Shown: piece by piece, positions 17,222 to 27,385 of the stretch
Position numbering within the stretch: position 1 is the stretch's first letter
How the letters are laid out: the number at the start of each line of letters is the position of its first letter
DNA from: Burkholderia pyrrocinia
GTDB lineage: Bacteria > Pseudomonadota > Gammaproteobacteria > Burkholderiales > Burkholderiaceae
Assembly (NCBI RefSeq): GCF_018417535.1
Contig: NZ_CP070979.1
Location: 124,001 to 188,000, forward strand
DNA: 64,000 nt
Direction: 5' to 3'
Position numbers and translations under genes: made by a program
The notes under the pieces: generated by a model
The model's input: the letters and a program-made list of their open reading frames with translations, nothing else
Databases searched by the model: none
What the model was told of the DNA's origin: nothing

Positions 17222-18715
17222 ATGGCACAAGCCCAAGCCCAAGCTCGCCGCTCGAACGACGAGGCGACCCATTCCGAATTCGCCGGTCTGCTGACGCGCG
17301 AATTCAAACCGAAAACCGAACAGGCGCGCGAAGCCGTCGAGCTCGCCGTCAAGACGCTGGCCGAGCAGGCGCTCGTGTCGTCGCTCACCGTCAGCGACGA
17401 CGCCTATCGGAGCATCGAAGCGATCGTCGCGGAGATCGACCGCAAGCTGTCCGAGCAGATCAACCACATCCTTCACCACGAGGAGCTGCAGAAGCTCGAA
17501 TCCGCGTGGCGCGGCCTGCATCATCTGGTGTCGAACTCGGAAACCGACGAGAAGCTGAAGATCCGCTTCATGGACGTGTCGAAGGACGAGCTGCGCCGCA
17601 CGCTCAAGCGCTACAAGGGCGTCGGCTGGGACCAGAGTCCGCTCTTCAAGCGCGTCTACGAGGAAGAGTACGGCCAGCTGGGCGGCGAGCCGTACGGCTG
17701 TCTCGTCGCCGACTATTACTTCGATCACACGGCGCCCGACGTCGAGCTGCTGAGCGCGATCGCGAAGATCTCGGCTGCATCGCACGCGCCGTTCATCACC
17801 GGCGCGTCGCCGTCCGTGATGCAGATGGACTCCTGGCAGGAGCTCGCGAATCCGCGCGATCTGTCGAAGATCTTCCAGAACCTCGAATATGCCCCGTGGA
17901 ACACGCTGCGCCAGTCGGAAGACGCGCGCTATATCGGCCTCGCGATGCCGCGCTTCCTGTCGCGGCTGCCGTACGGCGTCAACACGAACCCGGTCGACGA
18001 ATTCAACTTCGAGGAAGACACGGGCGGCGCGGACCACCAGAAATACGGCTGGTCGAATGCCGCGTATGCGATGGCGGCCAACATCAATCGCTCGTTCAAG
18101 GAGTATGGCTGGTGCACGCTGATTCGCGGCGTGGAGAGCGGCGGCGTGGTCGAGAACCTGCCGTGCCACACGTTCCCGACCGACGACGGCGGCGTGGACA
18201 TGAAGTGTCCGACCGAGATCGCGATCTCGGACCGCCGGGAAGCGGAGCTGTCGAAGAACGGCTTCATTCCGCTCGTACACCGCAAGAACACCGACTACGC
18301 GGCATTCATCGGAGCGCAGTCGCTGCAGCGGCCGGCCGAATACCACGATCCGGATGCCACCGCGAACGCCAATCTGTCGGCACGCCTGCCGTATCTGTTC
18401 GCGTGCTCGCGGTTCGCGCACTACCTGAAGTGCATCGTGCGCGACAAGATCGGTGCGTTCAAGGAGCGCGAGGACATGCAGCGCTGGCTCAACGAATGGA
18501 TCATGCATTACGTCGATGCCGACCCGGGCAACTCGTCGCAGGATACCAAGGCGACGCGACCGCTCGCGGCCGCCGAGGTGGTCGTCGAGGACGTCGAGGG
18601 CAATCCGGGCTACTACAGCGCGAAGTTCTTCCTGCGCCCGCACTTCCAGCTCGAAGGACTGACCGTGTCGCTGCGCCTCGTCGCGAAGCTGCCGTCGATC
18701 AAGGAAGCCTCGTAA
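17222..18715 (+). CDS. tssC: T6SS contractile sheath large subunit TssC
   Basis: The 497-residue protein matches TssC throughout: EIDRKLSEQINHILHHEELQ, ESAWRGLHHLV, FKRVYEEEYGQLGGEPYG, DYYFDHTAPDVELL and PHFQLEGLTVSLRLVAKLP at the end. GAGGG precedes the ATG at 17222; another in-frame ATG at 17201 lacks a ribosome site. TssC with TssB forms the sheath that contracts to fire the Hcp tube. Confidence 0.96.
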   Translation: MAQAQAQARRSNDEATHSEFAGLLTREFKPKTEQAREAVELAVKTLAEQALVSSLTVSDDAYRSIEAIVAEIDRKLSEQINHILHHEELQKLESAWRGLHHLVSNSETDEKLKIRFMDVSKDELRRTLKRYKGVGWDQSPLFKRVYEEEYGQLGGEPYGCLVADYYFDHTAPDVELLSAIAKISAASHAPFITGASPSVMQMDSWQELANPRDLSKIFQNLEYAPWNTLRQSEDARYIGLAMPRFLSRLPYGVNTNPVDEFNFEEDTGGADHQKYGWSNAAYAMAANINRSFKEYGWCTLIRGVESGGVVENLPCHTFPTDDGGVDMKCPTEIAISDRREAELSKNGFIPLVHRKNTDYAAFIGAQSLQRPAEYHDPDATANANLSARLPYLFACSRFAHYLKCIVRDKIGAFKEREDMQRWLNEWIMHYVDADPGNSSQDTKATRPLAAAEVVVEDVEGNPGYYSAKFFLRPHFQLEGLTVSLRLVAKLPSIKEAS

Positions 18716-18836
18716 CCGGGTGCGCGCGTATTGGTCTTGCGCCGGCGCACGTGCGCGAGACCGTAGCAGACGGGGCGCCGTGGCCGGTCCGGTTCGGCAA
18801 CCCACTTTCAACCCTCGTTAACCAAGGAAACGAGAC

Positions 18837-19322
18837 ATGTCGCAGGATATCTTTCTGAAAATCAACGCAATCGACGGCGAATCGCTCGATTCGGCGCACA
18901 AGAACGAAATCGAAGTGCTGAGTTGGGGCTGGAAGATCTCGCAAGAATCGTCGATGCACGCGGGCAGCGGCGGCGGTGCCGGCAAGGCGACGGTGGACGA
19001 TCTGGAGTTCGAACATTTCGTCGACCGTTCGAGCCCGAACCTGATGAAGTACTGCCTGACCGGCAAGCATATCGACCAGGCGGTTCTCGTCGTGCGCAAG
19101 GCCGGCGGCAATCCGCTCGAATACCTGAAGCTCACGATGAGCGACGTGATCGTCACGACCGTGCAGCCGTTCGGCAACAACACCGACGAAATCCGCATGC
19201 GCGAGAAGGTGCGCCTGTCGTTCTCGAAGGTCAAGCAGGAGTACACCGTGCAGAACGCGCAAGGCGGTAGCGGCGGCGCGGTGACGGCCGGCTACGACAT
19301 CAAGGGCAACAAGGAAGCGTAA
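18837..19322 (+). CDS. hcp: T6SS inner-tube protein Hcp (TssD)
   Basis: The 161-residue protein begins MSQDIFLKINAIDGES and contains WGWKISQESSMHAGSGGG, VDDLEFEHFVDRSSPNLMKYC and a C-terminal beta-rich region; this is the Hcp1 family. Hexameric rings stack into the secreted tube and carry small effectors. A strong AAGGAAAC precedes the ATG. The 121-base gap before it holds no gene. No C-terminal effector extension is present. Confidence 0.97.
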   Translation: MSQDIFLKINAIDGESLDSAHKNEIEVLSWGWKISQESSMHAGSGGGAGKATVDDLEFEHFVDRSSPNLMKYCLTGKHIDQAVLVVRKAGGNPLEYLKLTMSDVIVTTVQPFGNNTDEIRMREKVRLSFSKVKQEYTVQNAQGGSGGAVTAGYDIKGNKEA

Positions 19323-19379
19323 GGCCCGCTGCGGCGGCGACGTTCGACAGGGCGTCGCCGCTGCCCATGCCCGCACACT

Positions 19380-19964
19380 ATGACTCACACCGTCAACCTC
19401 CGACCGCCTGCCCGGGGCCGCGCTTGCCGTTCGAGGCTGCGCCCGATCCGGGCCGTATCGATCGCCGCGTGCGCCGCCGCGCTGCTCGCCGGCCTGCTGA
19501 CCGGATGCGCGACGTCGTCCAGCGATCCGTTGAAAGAGCCGACCCGCGTCGATCTCGTGATCCATGCCCAGTCGGCGGTCAATCCGAACGAGGAAGGGCG
19601 CGCGGCGCCGATCGTGGTGCGGGTCTACGAACTGAAATCCGACACGGCATTCAATGCGGCGGACTTCTTCGGCCTGCAAGGCAACGAGAAGATCGTGCTC
19701 GCAGACGATCTCGTCAAGCGCGACGAGTTCCTGATGCGTCCGGGCGACACACAGAAAATCAAGCGGCTGGCGAAGCCGGATACCGTCGCGATCGGCGTGC
19801 TCGCCGCGTATCGCGATCTGGGGAAATCCGTGTGGCGCACCGTCTACAAGTTGCCGACCGCGCCCGATGCGGCGTGGTACCGGAGCGTCATGCCGTCGAA
19901 CAAGGTCAAGCTGCAAATCGAACTCGAGGAGCATGCGATCAAGATGACCGAACGGGAAAAATAA
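19380..19964 (+). CDS. tssJ: T6SS outer-membrane lipoprotein TssJ
   Basis: The 194-residue protein has an unusually long basic N-region, a hydrophobic core and the lipobox LTGC with Cys43 as the lipidated residue. The mature part has the TssJ beta-sandwich features: RVDLVIHAQSAVNPNEEGRAAPIVVRVYEL, shown here in part as APIVVRVYEL, then SDTAFNAADFF. TssJ anchors the TssM periplasmic domain to the outer membrane. The start at 19380 is followed by an Arg-rich leader; a later start would shorten the signal peptide to a normal length, but no later good initiator is present. Confidence 0.93.
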   Translation: MTHTVNLRPPARGRACRSRLRPIRAVSIAACAAALLAGLLTGCATSSSDPLKEPTRVDLVIHAQSAVNPNEEGRAAPIVVRVYELKSDTAFNAADFFGLQGNEKIVLADDLVKRDEFLMRPGDTQKIKRLAKPDTVAIGVLAAYRDLGKSVWRTVYKLPTAPDAAWYRSVMPSNKVKLQIELEEHAIKMTEREK

Positions 19965-19965
19965 A

Positions 19966-21312
19966 ATGGGTTGGTACAGTAAAGTCGTCTGGAGCGAAGG
20001 GCTGTTCCTGCGCCCGCAGCTTTTTCAGCAGCAGGAGCGCTATCTCGAACACTATGCACACAAGCGCTGTGCGGCGCTGACGCCGTTCTTCTGGGGGTTC
20101 AGCCACTTCGAGATCGACGCCGAAGCGCAATCGCTCGGCAAGCTCGTCGTCAAGAGCGCGGCAGGTGTGTTCGCCGACGGCACGCCGTTCGATGCGCCCG
20201 GTCACACGCCATCGCCGGCGCCGTTGACGATCCGGAGCGAGCATCTCGAACAGACGATCTATCTGGCCGCGCCGATCCGCGTGCCCAACGGCGAGGAGAC
20301 AGTGTTCGCGGACAGCGCGGATTCGCTCGCACGCTACCAGGCATTCGATCACGAACTGCGTGACGCAAACTCGATAGGCCAGGGGCCAAAGCTCGTGCAG
20401 CTGTCGGGCCTGCGCATGCGTCTGCTGCCGGAAAAGGAACTGACGCAATCGTGGATCGGCCTCGCTGTCGCGCGCGTGACCGAGATCCGCGGCGACGGCA
20501 GCATCCGCATCGATCCGAACCATACGCCACCCGTCACCGGCTACGGCGCTTCGGACCTGTTGCGCAACTGGCTGACGCAGATTCATGGCCTCACGCATCT
20601 GCGCGCCGACGCGCTCGCGCAGCGGCTGTCGGGAAGCGACGGCCGGGGCGGCGAGGCCGCCGACGTATCGGACTATCTGCTGCTGCAACTGCTCAATCGC
20701 TACGAACCGCTGCTGCAGCATCGCCTGCGCGTGAGCGAGACTTCTCCGGAAACCGTCTACGCGGAACTGACGAGTTTCGCGGGCGAGCTGTCGACCTTCG
20801 TGCGCAGCAAGACGCGCCGCCCGCTCGACTATCCCGCGTACCGCCATGAAAACCCGTACGGCTGCATCAAGCCGGTCGTCGACGATCTTCAGCTGTTGCT
20901 CAACGAGGTGCTGATCCGCAGCGCTCAGCGCATCGAGCTTGAGGAGCGCGCGCATGGTATTCGTCTTGCCGTCGTCAATCCGAGCGAGCTTGAGCGCTTC
21001 GCGTCGGTGGTGCTGGGTGTCTCGGCGCAGTTGCCGGCCGACGTGCTGCAGCAGCAATTCGCCGCGCAAACCAAGGTCGGGCCGTCCGAGCGGCTGCCGG
21101 AACTGCTGCGCTCGCACCTGCCGGGCGTCGTGCTGCAGGCGCTGCCGGTGCCGCCGCGGCAGATCCCGTTCAACGCGGGATACGTGTACTACGAGTTGAC
21201 GAAAACGGGGCCGCTGTGGGAGCAGGTCGCGAAGCACGGCGGTCTCGCGATGCATATCGCCGGCGAGTTCCCGGGGCTGCGCATGGAACTGTGGGGAGTA
21301 CGTGACAAATGA
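19966..21312 (+). CDS. tssK: T6SS baseplate-membrane connector TssK
   Basis: The 448-residue protein starts VVWSEGLFLRPQLFQQQERY, the classic TssK/ImpJ opening. Family blocks PLDYPAYRHENPYGCIKP and LPGVVLQALPVPPRQIPFN follow. TssK trimers join the baseplate wedges to TssL/TssM. It begins one base after the tssJ stop and overlaps tssL by four bases. Confidence 0.96.
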   Translation: MGWYSKVVWSEGLFLRPQLFQQQERYLEHYAHKRCAALTPFFWGFSHFEIDAEAQSLGKLVVKSAAGVFADGTPFDAPGHTPSPAPLTIRSEHLEQTIYLAAPIRVPNGEETVFADSADSLARYQAFDHELRDANSIGQGPKLVQLSGLRMRLLPEKELTQSWIGLAVARVTEIRGDGSIRIDPNHTPPVTGYGASDLLRNWLTQIHGLTHLRADALAQRLSGSDGRGGEAADVSDYLLLQLLNRYEPLLQHRLRVSETSPETVYAELTSFAGELSTFVRSKTRRPLDYPAYRHENPYGCIKPVVDDLQLLLNEVLIRSAQRIELEERAHGIRLAVVNPSELERFASVVLGVSAQLPADVLQQQFAAQTKVGPSERLPELLRSHLPGVVLQALPVPPRQIPFNAGYVYYELTKTGPLWEQVAKHGGLAMHIAGEFPGLRMELWGVRDK

Positions 21313-22571
21313 CAACGAGCGCTTCACTCACGCAGGATTTCGGTATCCAGCCTGAGCCTTTTGGAGCGGGCGGCAGTCCGGGCACGCTTTCCGATGACAT
21401 GTCCGAGCCGGTCGACCAGACGCAGCTGCGCCTCGCGCGCATTCAGGGAGCCGCCAATCCACTGCTCGAAGCGGCGCGGCCGCAGCTGCGCGCGCTTGCC
21501 GAGATGCCGCAGTCAGTCGGCTCGCTGGAGGAAGTCGGGCACTGGCGGGAACTGCTCGTGCGTGAAGTCCGGCAGTTCCAGTCCCTGTGCGACCAGGCGA
21601 ATCTGCGGCGCGAGCATGTGCTGGCGGTGCGCTACTGCCTGTGCACCGCGCTCGACGAGGCGGCGAACAAGGCGGAATGGGGCGGCAACGGCGTCTGGGC
21701 GCAACACAGCCTGCTGGTCACGTTTCACAACGAGGCTTACGGCGGCGAAAAGTTCTTCCTGCTGATCGGACGTCTCGCGTCGAATCCACAGGAGCACCTC
21801 GACGTGCTCGAAGTGATGTATCGGATCCTCGGGCTCGGTTTCGAGGGGCGCTACAGCGTGGCCGCCGACGGCAGGCGTCAGCTCGAAACCATCCGTCACC
21901 GGCTGCTCACGCTGATCACCGGCAATCACGAGGCGGTGCCGCGCGAATTGTCTCCGCACTGGCATGGCGAGGCGGCCGGCCGGCTGCGCCTGTTGAGGAG
22001 CGTCCCGGTCTGGGTGACGGCGAGCGTGCTGGGCCTGGCGATCTTCGGCATCTTCGCGTGGGACAAATACCAATTGCTGACCGAAAGCCGCGATGTCGAG
22101 CGCAGGATCGTCGCGATCGGCCGCCTCACGCCGCCGTCGGTATCGCCGCTGCGGCTCGCGCAACTGCTCAAGGACGAGATCGCGCGCGGCGTGGTCAGTG
22201 TCAGCGAGGATTCGGCGAAAAGCACGGTGACGTTCAGGGGCGACGCGATGTTCACCGCGGGGCAGCCGACGGTCAATGCGGCGATGACACCGGTACTCGA
22301 CAAGGTCGCGAGCGAGATCAACAAGGTGAGCGGTCATGTGACCGTGATCGGACACTCGGACAATCAACCGATTCATTCGGCGCGGTTCGCGTCGAATCAG
22401 GCGCTCTCCGAAGCGCGGGCGACCGTCGTTTCGCAATACCTGCAAGCGAAAGGCGTCAGCGCCGGTCGCATCGCAGCCGTCGGAAAGGGCGACAGTCAGC
22501 CGATGACGAGCAATGCGACGTCGGCAGGGCGGGCGCAGAACCGGCGCGTCGAAATTGTCGTCGCCAATTGA
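21309..22571 (+). CDS. tssL: T6SS membrane-complex protein TssL with C-terminal OmpA-like domain
   Basis: The 420-residue protein has the DotU/IcmH cytoplasmic domain (YCLCTALDEAANKAEWGG, then HNEAYGGEKFFLLIGRL), a single membrane segment at about residues 236-256 (VPVWVTASVLGLAIFGIFAW), and a periplasmic OmpA-like peptidoglycan-binding domain (VTVIGHSDNQPIHS, ASNQALSEARA, GRAQNRRVEI). It is the extended TssL type that anchors itself to the cell wall. Start and stop are coupled with tssK. Confidence 0.96.
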   Translation: MTTSASLTQDFGIQPEPFGAGGSPGTLSDDMSEPVDQTQLRLARIQGAANPLLEAARPQLRALAEMPQSVGSLEEVGHWRELLVREVRQFQSLCDQANLRREHVLAVRYCLCTALDEAANKAEWGGNGVWAQHSLLVTFHNEAYGGEKFFLLIGRLASNPQEHLDVLEVMYRILGLGFEGRYSVAADGRRQLETIRHRLLTLITGNHEAVPRELSPHWHGEAAGRLRLLRSVPVWVTASVLGLAIFGIFAWDKYQLLTESRDVERRIVAIGRLTPPSVSPLRLAQLLKDEIARGVVSVSEDSAKSTVTFRGDAMFTAGQPTVNAAMTPVLDKVASEINKVSGHVTVIGHSDNQPIHSARFASNQALSEARATVVSQYLQAKGVSAGRIAAVGKGDSQPMTSNATSAGRAQNRRVEIVVAN

Positions 22572-22608
22572 AAGAGCCGACCGCACGGACCACAGAGTCA
22601 TCCAACCT

Positions 22609-25600
22609 ATGAAACGCTTTCTTTCCGCTTTCTTTTCGTGGCAGACGCTGGCCTTCGCCGGACTGCTGCTGCTTGCCGCGGCGGTCTGGTTCGTCGGGCC
22701 GCTCGTCGCGTTCGGCGGCGCGCGGCCGCTCGAACCGGCCGGCGCGCGCGTCACGATTATCGTGCTGTTGCTCGTATCGCTGCTGTTCGTGCTGCTGCGC
22801 TGGCCGGTCAGCGTGATCGGCGTCACGGCGCTATGCCTGTTGATCTGGCATGCAGGCCCGCTCGTCGAGATCGGCAGCACGGCACCGCTCGGCCCGGCAT
22901 GGGTTCGCGCGCTGGCGATTGCCGTCATCGTGCTCGGCTACGGCATCTACGGTCTCTATCGCCTGTGGCAGGCGCTGCGCGCCGACGAGCATTTGCTGAA
23001 GAAGATTCTTCATCCGTCCCGCGGCAGCGCGAAGGTGGTCGCCAAGGACGAGATTCACGCGCTGGGCAACGTCGTCCAGCGTGCGATGCGGCAGTTGAAG
23101 CAGATGCGCACGGGCGCGACGGGCTTCTCGAAACTGTTCGAGGGCAAGCGCTATATCTACGAACTGCCCTGGTACATGATCGTCGGCATGCCGGGTGCTG
23201 GCAAGACGACCGCGCTGCTGAATTCCGGGCTGAAGTTTCCGCTCGCCGAGCAGATGGGTGCCGCGTCGCTCAGGGGGGCGGCAGGCACCGCGAATTGCGA
23301 CTGGTGGTTTACGAACGATGCGGTCCTGATCGACACCGCGGGCCGCTACACGACGCAAGACGAACAGCAGGACGCCGACAAGGCGGCCGTCAATGCCGCC
23401 GAATGGAAGGGCTTTCTCGGGCTGCTGCGCAAGCACCGTCCGCGCGCGCCGATCAACGGGGCCTTGCTGACCATCAGCGTCGCGGATCTGCTCGGGCAAT
23501 CGGAACAGGCGCGAATCGCCACGGCCGCCGCGTATCGCGCGCGTCTCGCCGAGCTCCGCAGCGAGTTGGGAATTCGTTTTCCGGTCTACGTGATGGTCAC
23601 GAAGATGGATCTGCTGGGCGGCTTCGAAGCGTATTTTCAGTCGCTGACGGGAGAAGGCCGCCTGCAGGTGTGGGGCTTCACGTTGCCGTACGCGAACGAA
23701 ACCGCCGCCTTGCACCGCGACGGTATCCGCAATACTTGCGCGAACGAGCTCAGATTGCTTGGCGATCGGCTCGAAGCCGGGCTGACGAACCGGTTGCATG
23801 AAGAGTACGACGGCGAGCGTCGCCGCAAGCTGTATGTGTTGCCGCAGGAATTTGGCGGCCTGGCCGCCATGCTTGCACAATTCATCGAGCAGGTATTCCT
23901 CGATTCAAAATTCGACGACACGCAGCTGTTTACGACGCTGCGCGGCGTGTACTTCACCAGTGCGGCGCAAGCCAATGCAAACGTCGTTGCCGATTCGGGC
24001 ACGCTGCTGCAGCGGCTGCGCGGCAAGTTCGCGCCGGCTGTCGGCATGCCGGGTGCCAATGCCGCCGCCGCAAAGGTGCTGCCGAGCGGTAACCGCAGCT
24101 ATTTCGTGCACGACATGCTGCACCGGCTTGTGATTCCCGAATCGCATCTCGTGCGCCCGAACCTGCGGTGGGAAACCCGCTTCCGGCTGCTGCGCGCGAT
24201 CGGCCACGTACTCGCGGTCACGCTGTTCGTGTGGCTCGCCTGGTCGTTGCGCACCAGCTTCGAGAACAACGGCGACTACCTCGCGGCGGTTCGCAGGAAA
24301 GCCGACGATCTGACGGCCCGCGTCACCCAACTGTACAAGGAACCGAAGCCGGAAGTGGTCCCGGATGTTCTCACCGATGCACGCTATCTGCCGACGTTCC
24401 CTGGCCTGAATCTCAACGATCCGGCGGCGGGATTCCTGTACGGGCTGTACACCGCGCCGCGCGTCGTCGACGCGTCGGGTCAGACGTATCGGCTGCTGCA
24501 GGATCATCTGCTGCTGCCGCACGTCGTGCGGCGCATCGAAACCGTGCTGACGGACGCCGTCGCAGCAAAGGACGAAAAGGCCGCATACGAGGCGCTGCGC
24601 GTCTACCTGCAACTGCATGACCCGGACCGGTTCAACGCGGGCGACGTCAAGGCGTGGGTCCTGAGGGACTGGGAGCGAGCAGACAGCGCGGCGGCGTTTG
24701 GTGGACGCGCGTCGATGATCAGTCACGTCGAGCAACTGTTCTCGGGCAATCGCGTCGTGCAATCGCCGTTCGTCAAGAACGAGGATTTGATCCGCACGGC
24801 CCGTGCGTTCCTCGATGGACGCACGTCGACCGACCGTCTGTACGAGCGGGCGAAGGCGGCGATGCAGCAGCAGGCGCCCGAGGAATTCACGCTGACGCGG
24901 GCGGTCGGTCCGGACGTCGGCACGACGTTCACGCGCGCGAGCGGGCAGCCGGTCGATCGCGGGATTCCAGGGTTGTTCACGTATGCGGGCTATCACGAAG
25001 TCTTCAACAAGCATCTGGCGGAATTCGTCGCCGAAGCGCAGGGCGACGACGCGTGGGTAATGGGCCGCAATGTGTCGACGGCTCAAAAAAAAACACTTGA
25101 TGCCATCGCGAATCGCGGCGACGACCCGCTTACGCGGGCGATCCGCCAGCTTTACCTGAACGAGTACGCACAGCGCTGGGACGCGTTTCTCGGCGATATT
25201 CGCGTCGTGATCGGTCCGAACCTGACGTTCAACCTTCAGGTACTGCGTGCGCTGGCGGCGCCGGATTCGCCGCTGGCCCGGCTCGCGAAGGCCGCAGCCA
25301 CGGAAACCACGCTGTCGCATACCGTGGACGTAGGCGAGAAGTCGCTCGCGAAGAAGGCGCTGTCGGCCGTCAACGGCAACGCCGCGGACGCGATCGAAAG
25401 CGGCATCGGCATCCGGCCGGAGGAGCGTTATGAGCGGCAGTTCGTCGACAACCGTTTTGCCGCGTTGCGCGAGATCGTGACAGGCAGTGCGGATCCTGCC
25501 GGCGGAACCGGGGGAGCGACCGCCGACGGCGCCCAGTTGGCCGGCCTGAGCGCGCTCATCAACGAGTACTATACGGCGCTCACCATCGCCGACACGGCAC

Positions 25601-26448
25601 TTGCCAGCAACAGCGCACCGCCGGCCGGTACCGTCGGCGACAAGCTGAAGCTGACGGCGGCAACGCTGCCGGCGCCGTTCAAGCAGTTGCTGACCGATCT
25701 CGTGATCCAGAACACGCGCACGCTGAACCAGGGCGTCGGCGAATTGCTCGCGCGGCAGATGAATGCCGCGATCGGCAATGAATGCAGGCGCGCGATCGAA
25801 GGGAAGTATCCGTTCGCGTCCAGCAGCCAGGAAGTGGATCCCGAGGATTTCGCCCGCGTATTCGCGTCGGGCGGCCTGCTGGACGAGTTCTTCCAGAAGA
25901 CGCTGGCGCCGTACGTCGACACCGCGGCCAACCCGTGGCGATACAAGCTCGATTCCCCCGATACGCCGCCGGTTGCAGGCCCCAGCCTCGAGCCGTTCCA
26001 GCGAGCCGCGGCGATTCGTGAAGTCTTCTTCCGGGAGCCGGGCGCGAAGAAGCTCGCGTGGAAAATGCAGGCGAAAGTCGTGACGCTGGATCCCGAGATT
26101 ACGCAGCTCACCATCGATATCGACGGGCAGAACCAGCTCTATTCGCACGGCCCAGTGACGCCGCTCGCGGTGACATGGCCGGGCCCGCGCGGCGGCTCGA
26201 TGGCGCAACTGACCGCGGAGCCGCGCGTGCGTCCCGATACGTCGACGCTGGAGGTAACTGGGCCGTGGGCGCTGTTTCACCTGCTCGAACGAGGCAAGAC
26301 GATCGGCACGGTGAGCGCCGACCGGCTGGACGAGGAGTTCCGCTTCGACGGCCGCAAGGCCGTGCTCCAACTGTCGACGGGCAGCTTGCCGAATCCGCTG
26401 ACGACCCATCTGCTGAAGGACTTCAAGTGTCCGGGAGGTGCGGGATGA
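22609..26448 (+). CDS. tssM: T6SS membrane-complex protein TssM (IcmF)
   Basis: The 1279-residue inner-membrane protein has N-terminal membrane segments (within residues 1-120), a cytoplasmic NTPase-like domain with Walker A MPGAGKTT near residue 197, a third membrane segment near residue 535 (VLAVTLFVWLAWSL), and a large periplasmic region that binds TssJ. The start at 22609 (MKRFLSAFFSWQ) is preferred over an extension overlapping tssL. TssM forms the trans-envelope core with TssJ and TssL. Confidence 0.96.
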   Translation: MKRFLSAFFSWQTLAFAGLLLLAAAVWFVGPLVAFGGARPLEPAGARVTIIVLLLVSLLFVLLRWPVSVIGVTALCLLIWHAGPLVEIGSTAPLGPAWVRALAIAVIVLGYGIYGLYRLWQALRADEHLLKKILHPSRGSAKVVAKDEIHALGNVVQRAMRQLKQMRTGATGFSKLFEGKRYIYELPWYMIVGMPGAGKTTALLNSGLKFPLAEQMGAASLRGAAGTANCDWWFTNDAVLIDTAGRYTTQDEQQDADKAAVNAAEWKGFLGLLRKHRPRAPINGALLTISVADLLGQSEQARIATAAAYRARLAELRSELGIRFPVYVMVTKMDLLGGFEAYFQSLTGEGRLQVWGFTLPYANETAALHRDGIRNTCANELRLLGDRLEAGLTNRLHEEYDGERRRKLYVLPQEFGGLAAMLAQFIEQVFLDSKFDDTQLFTTLRGVYFTSAAQANANVVADSGTLLQRLRGKFAPAVGMPGANAAAAKVLPSGNRSYFVHDMLHRLVIPESHLVRPNLRWETRFRLLRAIGHVLAVTLFVWLAWSLRTSFENNGDYLAAVRRKADDLTARVTQLYKEPKPEVVPDVLTDARYLPTFPGLNLNDPAAGFLYGLYTAPRVVDASGQTYRLLQDHLLLPHVVRRIETVLTDAVAAKDEKAAYEALRVYLQLHDPDRFNAGDVKAWVLRDWERADSAAAFGGRASMISHVEQLFSGNRVVQSPFVKNEDLIRTARAFLDGRTSTDRLYERAKAAMQQQAPEEFTLTRAVGPDVGTTFTRASGQPVDRGIPGLFTYAGYHEVFNKHLAEFVAEAQGDDAWVMGRNVSTAQKKTLDAIANRGDDPLTRAIRQLYLNEYAQRWDAFLGDIRVVIGPNLTFNLQVLRALAAPDSPLARLAKAAATETTLSHTVDVGEKSLAKKALSAVNGNAADAIESGIGIRPEERYERQFVDNRFAALREIVTGSADPAGGTGGATADGAQLAGLSALINEYYTALTIADTALASNSAPPAGTVGDKLKLTAATLPAPFKQLLTDLVIQNTRTLNQGVGELLARQMNAAIGNECRRAIEGKYPFASSSQEVDPEDFARVFASGGLLDEFFQKTLAPYVDTAANPWRYKLDSPDTPPVAGPSLEPFQRAAAIREVFFREPGAKKLAWKMQAKVVTLDPEITQLTIDIDGQNQLYSHGPVTPLAVTWPGPRGGSMAQLTAEPRVRPDTSTLEVTGPWALFHLLERGKTIGTVSADRLDEEFRFDGRKAVLQLSTGSLPNPLTTHLLKDFKCPGGAG

Positions 26449-27200
26449 TCACGGCGCCGTCGGTCTGGGGGAAATTGCCGGCGTTCGGCGATTTCGTCAG
26501 ACATCGCGCGACGAGTGACGGAATCGACGCGTGGCAGGCATGGTTCGGGCAGCTCGTGCCGCGCATGCCCGCGGCGGCACCGCGTGAGCAGGTCGCCGGG
26601 GAGCGGGGCTGGGTACATCTGGCACCGCCGACGCTCGCAATCGACCCGCCGTTTCATCCGCTGCCGTGGAGTTTCGTGCTCGCTCCCGGCACCGTGCGAA
26701 TCGGCGGCGCGCACTATGTTGTCGGTTCGCTGGGTAGCTCGACCGACAAGGTCGGGCGCAGGCATCCGTTCGTCGTGTATCAGGTGGCGAGCCGGCGCTG
26801 GCTCGAACGGCACCTCGAGGATCCTCGTGGCTGGCTGTTCTGGCTGGCCCGTTTGTCGGCACGGCACATCCACGATTCGGCGCCGGCCGTCGGGTTCACC
26901 GAGCAGCTCGAACAGCTCTGGCTGCTGCATCGGCCGGACTGGCGCGAGCGGCTCGGTTTTTCGGCGAGAACGCCGGACGCGCGGGCCTGTCGCGCCATCG
27001 TGGAATCGGCGGACGGCTATGATCCGTCTGCGGGGCTCGACGGGGTCGCCCATCTGCCCTGGAATCGCTGGCCGCGGTGCGTCGGGAATGGCGAACTCCG
27101 CATGGCCTTCTGGAAGCAGGATGCCGCGGGCCGATATGTCGATGCGACGGCGCAGCTGCCGCGGGAATTTCAAGGCGTGCAGCATTTCGAATTCGTCTGA
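26445..27200 (+). CDS. tagF: T6SS-associated protein TagF
   Basis: The 251-residue protein begins SVWGKLPAFGDFVRHR, the signature of TagF/ImpM (DUF2094), and contains PSFVLAPG-like WSFVLAPGTVRIGG and WPRCVGNGELRMAFW. In other systems TagF represses T6SS assembly post-translationally, acting with or opposite the FHA/PpkA pathway. GGGAGG precedes the ATG, which overlaps the tssM stop. It is the last gene of the rightward arm. The absence of nearby PpkA/PppA suggests it works with the FHA-like protein alone here. Confidence 0.93.
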   Translation: MITAPSVWGKLPAFGDFVRHRATSDGIDAWQAWFGQLVPRMPAAAPREQVAGERGWVHLAPPTLAIDPPFHPLPWSFVLAPGTVRIGGAHYVVGSLGSSTDKVGRRHPFVVYQVASRRWLERHLEDPRGWLFWLARLSARHIHDSAPAVGFTEQLEQLWLLHRPDWRERLGFSARTPDARACRAIVESADGYDPSAGLDGVAHLPWNRWPRCVGNGELRMAFWKQDAAGRYVDATAQLPREFQGVQHFEFV

Positions 27201-27385
27201 CCGTTACCCGCCGGACATATGAATGGGCAGCAGCGCCTGCGTTGCAATGGCCGGGCGCGCTTGCCGGCTCGCGCGGAGGGTTTCGCGCGGTACGCGCGTA
27301 TCAGGATTTGCTGACACGCCGTGTGGGGCAAGCCTTACCGTAAATCCGGTTCCACCGACGGACAACGCATCCCGGCGCGTTTACC

